Shown here: in pieces, positions 51,444-58,783 of the stretch
Position numbering within the stretch: position 1 is the first letter of the stretch
How the letters are laid out: each line of letters opens with the position of its first letter
Origin: Proteobacteria bacterium DTSAM18
GTDB lineage: Bacteria > Myxococcota_A > UBA796 > GCA-2862545
Reading direction: 5' to 3'
Length of the DNA stretch: 64,000 nt
Assembly: GCA_028767165.1 (NCBI GenBank)
Contig: JARACJ010000006.1
Coordinates: 62,001-126,000 of the forward strand
Translations under genes and position numbers: made by a program
The notes under the pieces: generated by a model
Told to the model about the DNA's origin: nothing
The model's input: only the letters and a program-made list of their open reading frames with translations
Databases searched by the model: none

Positions 51444-51947
51444 ATGGACCCACTCGTGATCGGACTGGCGCTCGGCATCCTCCTTGTGGGGATCCTCGCC
51501 GCCCGAGCCATCCGTCGCCACCTGCTTCGACAGCAGGCTTATACACGAATCGGCCACGGTCGCATCCTTCGCAGGGCGGAAAAGGTCCCCATGACGGTGC
51601 TGCTGCACCGCACGGGTCCCATCCTCGGCATGAAGCCCGGCAAGGAGCACGCCGTGCGCGCGAACCTCGCCGTCAGCGATGATCGCTTCATCCTGGCCTG
51701 CGACAAGGGCGTCCTGGTCGACCTCGGTCCCCGCCGCGGCCGGATGCTCTCCGACGTGCGCGCCACTCCCTCCGAGAACAAGCTCGTCCTCGAAGGCACC
51801 GTGTCCTCGATGACCGGTCCCGATGGCACCTACGTGCTGAGCCTGCGCGTGCCGGATGCCGAGGGCTGGGTCCAGACCCTGCAGCACTTCACCCAGGGGC
51901 GCCGCTCCCAGCTGCTGCCCGAGGCGCCGACCATCAACGCCATCTGA
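51444..51947 (+). CDS. Membrane-anchored protein, unknown
   Basis: 167 residues; GGAG lies 7 bases before the ATG. A single N-terminal membrane helix (about 3-22: PLVIGLALGILLVGILAARA, 20 residues) followed by a basic stretch (RRHLLRQQ) and a soluble domain of about 130 residues with strong beta character (VRANLAVSDDRFILACDKGVLVDLG, quoted to DDRFILACDKGVLVDLG; and SSMTGPDGTYVLSLRV). The layout suggests a cytosolic domain behind a signal anchor, possibly PH-like. No family recognised. Confidence 0.7.
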   Translation: MDPLVIGLALGILLVGILAARAIRRHLLRQQAYTRIGHGRILRRAEKVPMTVLLHRTGPILGMKPGKEHAVRANLAVSDDRFILACDKGVLVDLGPRRGRMLSDVRATPSENKLVLEGTVSSMTGPDGTYVLSLRVPDAEGWVQTLQHFTQGRRSQLLPEAPTINAI

Positions 51948-51987
51948 GGCGCGGACCGCCCCCCTGCAGGCCAGACCCAAGACGTGA

Positions 51988-52019
51988 AAGAGGCGCCCCG
52001 GAAGACCGGAGCGCCTCTT
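51988..52019. terminator. Bidirectional terminator
   Basis: AAGAGGCGC (51988-51996) pairs perfectly with GCGCCTCTT (52011-52019), with an inner CCGG/CCGG stem and an AAGA loop. It ends the membrane-protein gene on the plus strand and rpsN on the minus strand. Confidence 0.75.
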
Positions 52020-52057
52020 CTGCTACGCACCGCCGCGAACGGCGGGCGTGCGGTGCC

Positions 52058-52363
52058 TCACCAGGAGGACTTGTGGATACCCGGCAGCTCGCCCCGGAGA
52101 GCCATCTCACGGAATGCGATACGGGAGAGCATGAACTCCTTGTACACAGCCCGGGGACGACCGGAGACCACGCAACGGGTGCGCAGGCGGACGGGGGAGG
52201 AGTTGCGGGGAAGCTCTGCGAGCTTCTGGTGGGCGTCCATGCGCTCCTCAGGAGTGAGGGACATGTCCATTGCGCGGCGCTTCAGCTCAGCGCGCTTGGC
52301 TGCGTACTTGCGAACCAGCTTCTCGCGCTTGGCCTGCCGGTTCATCATGCTCTTCTTGGCCAT
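52058..52363 (-). CDS. rpsN: 30S ribosomal protein S14 (zinc-free long form)
   Basis: 101 residues, the long form without the CxxC-CxxC zinc site of the short form. Signatures: [20 protein letters not shown] at the N-terminus, the [20 protein letters not shown] segment (20 residues) and ending [22 protein letters not shown] (last 20: [20 protein letters not shown]). It binds 16S rRNA in the head of the 30S subunit. It is alone here, not in a ribosomal protein cluster, as is seen for zinc-free paralogues used in zinc limitation; no Zur box is recognised upstream. Confidence 0.96.
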   Translation of the reverse strand: MAKKSMMNRQAKREKLVRKYAAKRAELKRRAMDMSLTPEERMDAHQKLAELPRNSSPVRLRTRCVVSGRPRAVYKEFMLSRIAFREMALRGELPGIHKSSW

Positions 52364-52397
52364 GGAAAAACCTCTGGAGGTGTCTGCTTCGTCCCGC

Positions 52398-52425
52398 CAT
52401 CTAATCGACGAAGGGGGACTGTCAA
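52398..52425 (-). promoter_or_regulatory. rpsN promoter
   Basis: On the minus strand a perfect TTGACA (52425-52420) is followed by TTAGAT (52404-52399, spacer 15) or TAGATG (52403-52398, spacer 16), giving a leader of about 30 bases. Confidence 0.5.
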
Positions 52426-52479
52426 ATCATGCGATGCCCCGTGTATCCGATCAGACGGGGGAAGTCCAACTGGATCCGA

Positions 52480-52677
52480 TCATTCATCCCCAGATGTGTC
52501 ATCGGCCCAGCGCCCGGACGTGAACCGGTAGAAGAACCAGGCAATGACGAGGATCACGGGAATGAGGAGCGCGGTGTACAGCACCGCGGAGATGAGCGGA
52601 TCGGGCTCGGTTCGCACCAGATCCTGCTCGGTCTGCAACTGCTCCGTCTGTTCGGCCTGGTCGGAACGCTGGTCCAT
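52480..52677 (-). CDS. Small single-pass membrane protein
   Basis: 65 residues from ATG 52677, with GGGAGG 5 bases upstream. The N-terminal 30 residues are Gln/Glu-rich and soluble; one membrane helix follows (SAVLYTALLIPVILVIAWFF, about residues 32-51) and a short acidic tail. No family recognised. It may be a subunit or regulator of a membrane complex, but no partner is adjacent. Confidence 0.6.
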   Translation of the reverse strand: MDQRSDQAEQTEQLQTEQDLVRTEPDPLISAVLYTALLIPVILVIAWFFYRFTSGRWADDTSGDE

Positions 52678-52737
52678 CCTGTCCTCCCCTTGTCGTTCCC
52701 TACCCGTTAGAGCGGTTGCACACCACAGGAGATCCAG

Positions 52738-52992
52738 GTGAGCGCGTACCTGCACGGCTTCACGGCCATCCTCGTCGACCGGTTGCTGGCCGAGGAACAG
52801 CTCGAGATCACACCCGGCACCCGCGATCGGGTGATCGCCTCGGTGTCAGCCCACCTCACGCGGTCGAGGAACACCTCGCTCATCTCCACCTTCGTGGCCG
52901 GCCTGATGGCCTGCGACGACGTGCTCGACCTGTTCGCCGACGACGACACCATCAAGGCGTACATCGAGGCACTGCCTCCCCGCGGCTGGTGA
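52738..52992 (+). CDS. Small helical protein, unknown
   Basis: 84 residues starting GTG 52738 after AGGAG. All helical by appearance (SAYLHGFTAILVDRLLAEEQ, then TFVAGLMACDDVLDLFADDD), no signal peptide. It lies between two small membrane-protein genes on the opposite strand. No family recognised. Confidence 0.6.
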   Translation: MSAYLHGFTAILVDRLLAEEQLEITPGTRDRVIASVSAHLTRSRNTSLISTFVAGLMACDDVLDLFADDDTIKAYIEALPPRGW

Positions 52993-53014
52993 GCGGGGCT
53001 CCCGCAGCGGGCGC

Positions 53015-53212
53015 TCAGGAACCGGGCTGATCGGGCCCCTCGGCATCCGCACGAGCCGCCCGCATCTGCTTGACGAGCACGTAGCCCCGGTAGGCGCCCA
53101 GTCCCACGAGCAGCCAGCCCCAGTTGTTGCCGGCCGCAATCCAGGTGCCACCGAACCCCAGGAGCACCAGGGTCGTCAGGGTACCCACCATCACACGAAG
53201 CATGTTGCTCAT
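53015..53212 (-). CDS. Small two-helix membrane protein
   Basis: 65 residues from ATG 53212 (AAGG 5 bases upstream; an in-frame GTG at 53218 is possible). Two membrane helices, about residues 6-25 and 30-45 (LVLLGFGGTWIAAGNNWGWL, 20 residues), then a basic/acidic cytosolic tail (KQMRAARADAEGPDQ). Resembles YgaP/superinfection-type or DUF-like mini membrane proteins; not assigned. Confidence 0.6.
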   Translation of the reverse strand: MSNMLRVMVGTLTTLVLLGFGGTWIAAGNNWGWLLVGLGAYRGYVLVKQMRAARADAEGPDQPGS

Positions 53213-53261
53213 CGCCACCTTCCTTCATCGACGCACGCCGCCCCCATAGCGCGGCGGGCGC

Positions 53262-53957
53262 TCACAGGTGCTGACGCAGCTCGGCCCGCCAGCGACGGGC
53301 ATCGCCGGACCAGGATCCGAACTCGGGCTTGCCCTGGGGCAGCAGCGCCGAGATGGTGGGTAGTCCGCACTGGGTGTGCACCTGCACGAGGCGCAGCATG
53401 ACCCGCTCGAGCTTCTCGTCAGGGCCCCGGAAGTGCTGCAGCTGCCGGATGCGGCTGGCCACCAGACCGATGAGCCCCTGCGCGGCCGATGCCGGCAGCA
53501 CGGGCCACTTGTGCTCCATGTCGGAGATGGCCTGGAACACGCCGAGTGCGGCGGTCTGGTAGGCGTCGTCGGTCTTCGGGACGTCGGGCTCGCCGAGGGC
53601 GCGCACGGCGGCGGCGACCACCTGCGCCACCCGGACGGGCTGCACCTTCATGTCGCGACGCTTGGGGCGCGCGGGCACGGCCGCCTGGCGTCGCTTGTCC
53701 TTCAGGGTGGTGGCGAACTGCACGCCAGCCGGGACCTCGGGTGCCGAAGGGGTGCCTGCGTGGGACGCCACCCAGACCTCGGACTCGGCCTGGATCCGGC
53801 CCCGTGCGGCAGGATCCTGCTCGGTGAGCCACCGGACATAGCCCCCCAGCTCCCGCAGGAGGGCTTCGACCTCCTGCTCGCTGCCGGACTGCTTCTCTGC
53901 CCGCTCGATGCGGGCCAGGATCTGCGTGACACGCGGATTCACGGAAACATCGATCAC
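53262..53957 (-). CDS. Cytosolic protein, unknown
   Basis: 231 residues from GTG 53957, chosen for GGAGGG 6 bases upstream. The N-terminal 60 residues are helical and acidic (RVTQILARIERAEKQSGSEQ), the middle carries a Lys/Arg-rich patch (KDKRRQAAVPARPKRRDMKV, 20 residues) and the C-terminal 120 residues are helical with AAALGV and AAQGLIGLVASRIRQLQHFR (20 residues). No membrane helix, signal peptide or known motif. It is divergent from the RNA methyltransferase gene by 78 bases. Confidence 0.65.
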   Translation of the reverse strand: MIDVSVNPRVTQILARIERAEKQSGSEQEVEALLRELGGYVRWLTEQDPAARGRIQAESEVWVASHAGTPSAPEVPAGVQFATTLKDKRRQAAVPARPKRRDMKVQPVRVAQVVAAAVRALGEPDVPKTDDAYQTAALGVFQAISDMEHKWPVLPASAAQGLIGLVASRIRQLQHFRGPDEKLERVMLRLVQVHTQCGLPTISALLPQGKPEFGSWSGDARRWRAELRQHL

Positions 53958-54035
53958 CGCAACCCTCCAACCTGGGTGCAAGACTTCCCCACGATGCTAT
54001 CACGGGGTGGCCCATCCTTCGCTCCAGGAGCATCC

Positions 54036-55457
54036 ATGGCTCGGCGACGTCGCTACATGCCCCCCTTCGAACTCGACATCACCGGCCTCGCCGACAAGGG
54101 CCTCGGCACCGGCATCGGCCCCGACGGGCGCGAAGTGCGGGTTCGCAAGGCCCCGGTCGGAAGCCGGCTCCTCGTCCAGACCCAGAGCCGCAAGAAGGGC
54201 GTCTGGAGCGCGCGGCGCCTGTCGCTCATCCGTCCGCCGGCGGATCACCAGACCCCTCCGTGCCCCCAGTTCGAGCTGTGTGGCGGCTGCTCCCTGCAGG
54301 AGATGAGCCTGGCGGCCCAGCGCGGTGCGAAGGCCGACCGCGCGGTCCTCGACGTCCTCGGCACCAGCCAGGCCCCCGGCGTCACCGTGCATGGCGTACG
54401 GGGCGCACCCGAGGCCTACCACTACCGCAACAAGGTGGAGCTCAGCTTTGGCGTGAAGCGCTACCTGTCCCAGCCCGATCAGGACGCCGGCCTGTCCCAC
54501 GGGGGCCGCTTCCTCGGGTTCAAGGCGCCCGGCCGCTTCGACAGGGTCGTCGACGCCCCCACCTGCCACCTGATCTCCGAGGGCGCCGGCGAGCTGCTCC
54601 GCCTCACCCGCGAGGCCTTCCTCCCCGATGGCGGTCCGCCGCTGTGGAACGTCCGCGACCACACGGGCTTCCTGCGCCACCTCAGCCTGCGTGAGGGAAG
54701 CCACACCGGTGAGTGGCTCGTGTCGCTGTACACCACCTCCCCTGCCGACCCGTCCTGGGAGCAGGCGGTGGAGGCATGGGCCCAGACCCTGCAGGGCGCC
54801 GAGCTCCCCGGCGGCCGCCTCATGGGCATCTGCTGGTTCGTCAACGACGGCGTGGCCGACGTGGCCCGTGGTGAGCTGCGGAAGAGCTGGGGCCAGCCCT
54901 GGCTCACCGAGCGCCTCGGGGACCGCCTGTACCGGGTCTCCCCCCACTCCTTCTTCCAGACCTCCAGCGACGGTGCCGAGGTCCTGTACGACACGATCGG
55001 CGAGGCCGTCGGGTCCGGCGGCACCCTGCTCGACCTGTACTGCGGCGCGGGCACCATCGGCCTGTACCTCTCCGATCGCTTTGATCGGATCTTCGGCATC
55101 GAGGAGATCCCCTCGGCGGTGGAGGACGCCGGCCGCAACGCCGAGGCCAACGGCATCGAGGGCGCCGAGTTCGTCTGCGCGAAGGTCGAGGACGTCCTCG
55201 AGCAGCTCGACCGCTTCGAGGGCCAGCGTACCCTCGTGGTCGATCCGCCCCGGGTGGGTCTGCACCCCAAGGTGGCGCGCAAGCTCGCCGACGCGCAGGC
55301 CGACGTGCTCGTCTACGTGGCGTGCAAGCCAGGCTCCCTCGGCCGCGATCGGGAGATCCTCGAGGCCGGCGGGTGGACCCTCACCGACCTGTGGACCGTC
55401 GATCTGTTCCCCCAGACCGGCCACATGGAGGCCGTGGCCCGGTTCGTACGGGCCTGA
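54036..55457 (+). CDS. TrmA/RumA-type 23S rRNA or tRNA (uracil-5-)-methyltransferase
   Basis: 473 residues from ATG 54036 (AGGAG 7 bases before). A TRAM-like N-terminal domain (ELDITGLADKGLGTGIGPDG, 20 residues) precedes a 4Fe-4S motif CPQFELCGGCSLQ with a further Cys at APTCHL. The Rossmann methyltransferase follows: LLDLYCGAGTIGLYL (SAM site), DPPRVGLHPKV, catalytic Cys in VYVACKPGSLGRDREIL and general base Glu in HMEAVARF. It methylates uracil C5 in 23S rRNA (U747/U1939-like) or tRNA U54. All key residues are present. Monocistronic, followed by a terminator hairpin. Confidence 0.94.
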   Translation: MARRRRYMPPFELDITGLADKGLGTGIGPDGREVRVRKAPVGSRLLVQTQSRKKGVWSARRLSLIRPPADHQTPPCPQFELCGGCSLQEMSLAAQRGAKADRAVLDVLGTSQAPGVTVHGVRGAPEAYHYRNKVELSFGVKRYLSQPDQDAGLSHGGRFLGFKAPGRFDRVVDAPTCHLISEGAGELLRLTREAFLPDGGPPLWNVRDHTGFLRHLSLREGSHTGEWLVSLYTTSPADPSWEQAVEAWAQTLQGAELPGGRLMGICWFVNDGVADVARGELRKSWGQPWLTERLGDRLYRVSPHSFFQTSSDGAEVLYDTIGEAVGSGGTLLDLYCGAGTIGLYLSDRFDRIFGIEEIPSAVEDAGRNAEANGIEGAEFVCAKVEDVLEQLDRFEGQRTLVVDPPRVGLHPKVARKLADAQADVLVYVACKPGSLGRDREILEAGGWTLTDLWTVDLFPQTGHMEAVARFVRA

Positions 55458-55462
55458 GGCAA

Positions 55463-55491
55463 CGGGTGGGCACCCCATCGGCGCCCACCCG
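55463..55491. terminator. Bidirectional terminator hairpin
   Basis: CGGGTGGGC (55463-55471) pairs perfectly with GCCCACCCG (55483-55491); inner bases can extend the stem. It lies 6 bases after the methyltransferase stop and faces the convergent binding-protein gene. Confidence 0.65.
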
Positions 55492-55502
55492 ACCCGCGAC
55501 GA

Positions 55503-56729
55503 TCAGCGCGTGGCGCCGACGCTCGGCGCCTCCTCCTCGTCTGCCGCGAAGAACACCTTGATGGTGGGGCTCGTGGCGACGCGATCCGGCGTGGCCGTGA
55601 GCTGGTGTGGGATCTCCTCGAAGAAGACGGTGGTGTCGCCCTTCGTGAGCTTTTCCTTCACCGCCTGGGAGCGCGCGGCGATGGTCTCCTCGGTGTCGCC
55701 GGGCACTGCATCGACCTCCAGGACCACGTGTCGGTCGCGCGGTGGCATCGACACCAGCTCGTCGGCCAGCGCGTTCAGCCGCACGACGTCACGCTGCGGC
55801 AGGATCGGCGCCGTACCCGTGAACTGGACGACCTGCCGGATGGGCCGTGGGCCGGTGCTGAGGCCCAGGCGACGATCCGGCGAGACGAGACCTTGGGCCT
55901 CCATCATCGCCTGCCCCTCTCCCGACGCCAGCCAGGCGAACAGGATGTCGGTGGCGATGGGCGCCTCCGGATGGACGTACAGGTACAGCTCACGGCTGAG
56001 CGGGTAGGTGCCGTTCAGGGCGTGGATGGCCGTGGGCAGGGCCGCCGTCTCGTTGCCGTTGACCTTGAGCCCGAGGGTCTGACCGGGAAGGCTCGACGCG
56101 GACCCGAACAGGATGGCCCCGTCGTCGCGGGCGAGCAGATCCTCCTCTTCGTTGCTGTCCATGACCTTCACCGAGCGATGGAACCCGTCCACGCCGCAGA
56201 AGTAGTCCTCGAAGATGGCACGCGTGCCCGAGGTGGTGTCGCGGGTGTAGGCGTGGATCGCGCCCCCCGTGCCGCCCACCTGGGACCAGTCGGTGATGGA
56301 GCCATCGCACCAGATGCCCTTGACCTGGTCCGTGGAGAGCTCGCCGACCCCATGGGAGGGATCGGTGGCAATACCTACGACATCCAGGGCGAGGAGGCGC
56401 CGGGCATCGGCCCGGACGTTGATGCCCGCGGCCTCCGCCTGCTCGATCTCGGCGGGCGTGGGCAGACGTGACGCGGCGACGACGTCGAGCTCTCCGGCGA
56501 TGAGCTGACGGTAGCCCTCACCGGTGCCGCCTCCCTTGACCTCGATGGTCATGTCGGGGCGCAGCTCCGCCATCTCCTTGGCGAGTGGATCGAGGATGGC
56601 CCCCTTGAGGGTCTCGGAACCACCGATGCGGACGATGGTGACATCCTCGTCCGGTTCTGTGGATGGAGCCTTCTCCGCAGGGGAGCAGGCGAACCATCCC
56701 AGAGGAACAACCAACCATACATACGACAT
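55503..56729 (-). CDS. PstS-like substrate-binding lipoprotein with OmpA-like tail
   Basis: 408 residues from ATG 56729 (AAGGAGGG 6 bases before). Lipobox FAC at Cys15 of a short signal. Residues about 30-285 are a phosphate-binding-type PBP fold: RIGGSETLKG, EVKGGGTGEGYRQLIAGELD (20 residues), TRDTTSGTRAIF and AILFGSASSLPG. The last 115 residues resemble an OmpA-type C-terminal domain (RLNALADELVSMPPRDRHVV, then TIAARSQAVKEKL). A phosphate-binding domain joined to a peptidoglycan-binding-like domain, without PstCAB neighbours, suggests an anchored scavenger or sensor rather than an ABC transporter component. Confidence 0.78.
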   Translation of the reverse strand: MSYVWLVVPLGWFACSPAEKAPSTEPDEDVTIVRIGGSETLKGAILDPLAKEMAELRPDMTIEVKGGGTGEGYRQLIAGELDVVAASRLPTPAEIEQAEAAGINVRADARRLLALDVVGIATDPSHGVGELSTDQVKGIWCDGSITDWSQVGGTGGAIHAYTRDTTSGTRAIFEDYFCGVDGFHRSVKVMDSNEEEDLLARDDGAILFGSASSLPGQTLGLKVNGNETAALPTAIHALNGTYPLSRELYLYVHPEAPIATDILFAWLASGEGQAMMEAQGLVSPDRRLGLSTGPRPIRQVVQFTGTAPILPQRDVVRLNALADELVSMPPRDRHVVLEVDAVPGDTEETIAARSQAVKEKLTKGDTTVFFEEIPHQLTATPDRVATSPTIKVFFAADEEEAPSVGATR

Positions 56730-56814
56730 CAGGCCCTCCTTGGGGTGAGCTTACCCTACGGAGGACCTGCGCCATACTTTTCGTCCAATCAGGACTATCA
56801 CGTACCCGGGAGGG

Positions 56815-57855
56815 TCACTGCACCATCGGCTTGCTGCAGATGACGTCGACCTTCTCCTTCTTACCGCCGCATTCCTTGTACCGGACCATGTGGAACACAC
56901 CGCCGGTGGACTTGGGCAGCTGGATGAGATCGTCGGCCGGGAAGGCGTAGCTCGCGTGCCAGTCGATGGTGCCATCCTCGAGGACGTTGACCGCCTGGCC
57001 CTTCTCGACCGGCTTGTAGTTGGCCCAGGTGTCCATGGAGTAGTTGCAGGACTCCTCGGCCTTCTGTGCGTTGGTGTCGACGTTGAAGAAGTGCACCTCG
57101 GCGCCGGCGTCGTGCACGATGCCCATCTGGAAGTCCTGCATCGTGGCGGGACGCTCCGCGGTGTTCATGTCGCCGAGCAGGCGCTGGTGGGGACAATCCT
57201 CGAACAGGTACTCCCCATCGACCTTCACGAAGTCGTTGGAGCCCATCGGGTTGTAGTCCTCCATGCGGTTGCCCTGGTAGACCGTCATGAACATGTCGTC
57301 GATCTTCAGGTTGCACTTCCGATCGTTGATCTTGGCGTACACGATGGCCTGAAGCTGGTTGCCGACGTTGTGGTAGGCCACCTTGAAGCGGTCCCACATG
57401 TTCTCTTCCTTGGCCTGCGCCATCAGCTTGTCGGCGTCGGCCTTGGCCTTCGTGAACTCCTCGGGGGTCACGGAGACGCCGTCGATGGCGTTCATGGCCT
57501 CGACGGTGCAGCCGCCTTCCTTGTTCAGCTCGAGGGCGATGCACAGCTCGGGCAGACGCACCGGCGTGACGCACTTGACCTCGGTGTCGGAGGTGGCCTC
57601 ACAGGTGTAGTCGAAGACGTTGGCGAGGCTCTTCACGGTGTACTTGGCCGTGAGCTTGTCGCCTTCCTTGTCGAAGCGGATGCGGGCCTTGGAATCGGTG
57701 GTCTTCTGACCGTCCTTGGCGACCTCGGCGAGGAAGGTCTTTCCTGCCAGGGTATCGGGAGTGAGGTCGCAGGTGGGGGCGGTGGGGGTCTCGGCCTTCT
57801 GGCCGCCGCATGCGGCGAGCAGGGCGATCGCGGTGGCCACGGACAGGATGCGCAT
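56815..57855 (-). CDS. Large exported lipoprotein, unknown
   Basis: 346 residues from ATG 57855 (AGGAG 8 bases before). Signal MRILSVATAIALLAACGGQ with lipobox at Cys16. The mature protein has eight or more cysteines and strong beta character (ARIRFDKEGDKLTAKYTVKS, 20 residues; GVFHMVRYKECGGKKEKVDV, 20 residues). No family recognised. The Cys-rich, beta-rich makeup suggests a disulfide-stabilised secreted domain. Divergent from carD with a 249-base control region. Confidence 0.7.
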   Translation of the reverse strand: MRILSVATAIALLAACGGQKAETPTAPTCDLTPDTLAGKTFLAEVAKDGQKTTDSKARIRFDKEGDKLTAKYTVKSLANVFDYTCEATSDTEVKCVTPVRLPELCIALELNKEGGCTVEAMNAIDGVSVTPEEFTKAKADADKLMAQAKEENMWDRFKVAYHNVGNQLQAIVYAKINDRKCNLKIDDMFMTVYQGNRMEDYNPMGSNDFVKVDGEYLFEDCPHQRLLGDMNTAERPATMQDFQMGIVHDAGAEVHFFNVDTNAQKAEESCNYSMDTWANYKPVEKGQAVNVLEDGTIDWHASYAFPADDLIQLPKSTGGVFHMVRYKECGGKKEKVDVICSKPMVQ

Positions 57856-57998
57856 GGGTCGGTCTCCTGGGGATCGGTGCAGACCCTGTCACAGTCGCAA
57901 GGTCACACTTGGTCCCGCGAAACGTACTGCAAGTGCCTTCGACATTTCAAGATGGAGCACAGGACCCTGACAGGCCGCTCCCCTCCGCCGAGCCCCAG

Positions 57999-58011
57999 CT
58001 TGTGTCACAAG
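57999..58011. promoter_or_regulatory. Palindrome in the carD control region
   Basis: CTTGTG-T-CACAAG, a 13-base near-perfect palindrome resembling a CRP/FNR-type half-site pair, in the divergent region between the lipoprotein and carD genes. No clear -10 box was found nearby. Confidence 0.3.
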
Positions 58012-58104
58012 TACCCGTAGTTGCCGCCGAACCGAAAAGACGTTAGCGCGTCCACCAGTTGACACCCGTGTGTCCGGACTTCGCCAACCTTCGAGGGGTA
58101 GTGG

Positions 58105-58680
58105 ATGGCATTCAAGATTGGTGACAAGGCGATGGTTCCCAACCAGGGTGTGGGCATCATCAAGGACATCGAGCGGTTCGATCTCGACGAGACCACCGTC
58201 GAGATGTACCTCATCAAGATCCTGCACACCGGCAGCACCTTCCGCGTCCCCCTCGACAAGGTCGAGGCCCAGCGCGTCCGCGAGATCTTCGACGCCGAGG
58301 CCATCCCCGGTATCTACGATGTGCTGAGCGACCGCACCCATCCGGTCGACAAGACCACCTGGAACCGCCGGAACCGTCAGTACATGGAGAAGATCCGCAC
58401 CAACGACCCCCTCGAGGTCGCGGCAGTCCTTCGTGATCTGGCCATCCTGCGCTCCGAGAAGACCCTGTCCTTCGGCGAGCGCAAGATGTACGACCTCGCC
58501 CACGGCCTGATCGTCCAGGAGCTCGCCGTCGCCCAGGATGTCGACGAAGACAAGGTGAAGAAGGATCTCGACGATCTGTTCGCCAAGGCAGATGCCAAGG
58601 CCGCCCGCAAGGCCAAGCGCGCCGCCAAGAAGAAGGCCGCCAAGGCCGAGCCCGCCGATGACCAGGACGACGAGGACTGA
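58105..58680 (+). CDS. CarD/CdnL-family RNA polymerase-binding regulator
   Basis: 191 residues. The N-terminal Tudor-like RNA-polymerase-interaction domain (FKIGDKAMVPNQGVGIIKDI, 20 residues) contacts the beta subunit; the helical C-terminal domain (about 65-165) binds the transcription bubble at promoters. It stabilises open complexes at rRNA and housekeeping promoters. A Lys/Ala-rich tail (KAARKAKRAAKKKAAKAE) is added at about 165-185. CdnL is essential in Myxococcus, and CarD acts in its stress and development. Divergent control region to the left holds a palindrome. Confidence 0.95.
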   Translation: MAFKIGDKAMVPNQGVGIIKDIERFDLDETTVEMYLIKILHTGSTFRVPLDKVEAQRVREIFDAEAIPGIYDVLSDRTHPVDKTTWNRRNRQYMEKIRTNDPLEVAAVLRDLAILRSEKTLSFGERKMYDLAHGLIVQELAVAQDVDEDKVKKDLDDLFAKADAKAARKAKRAAKKKAAKAEPADDQDDED

Positions 58681-58700
58681 TCCTCGCGCCACATTCCGTC

Positions 58701-58754
58701 GGCCCCGAGGCACCCGCCCCCTTCCACGAAGGGCGCTCCCCGGGGTCTCGGGCC
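58701..58754 (+). terminator. Hairpin between carD and cysS
   Basis: GGCCCCGAG (58701-58709) pairs with CTCGGGCC (58747-58754) around an inner CCCTTC/GAAGGG stem (58719-58724 and 58728-58733). It could end carD or regulate cysS; no T tract follows. Confidence 0.45.
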
Positions 58755-58783
58755 CTGCAACCACGTGATTCATGGAGGGCCCC

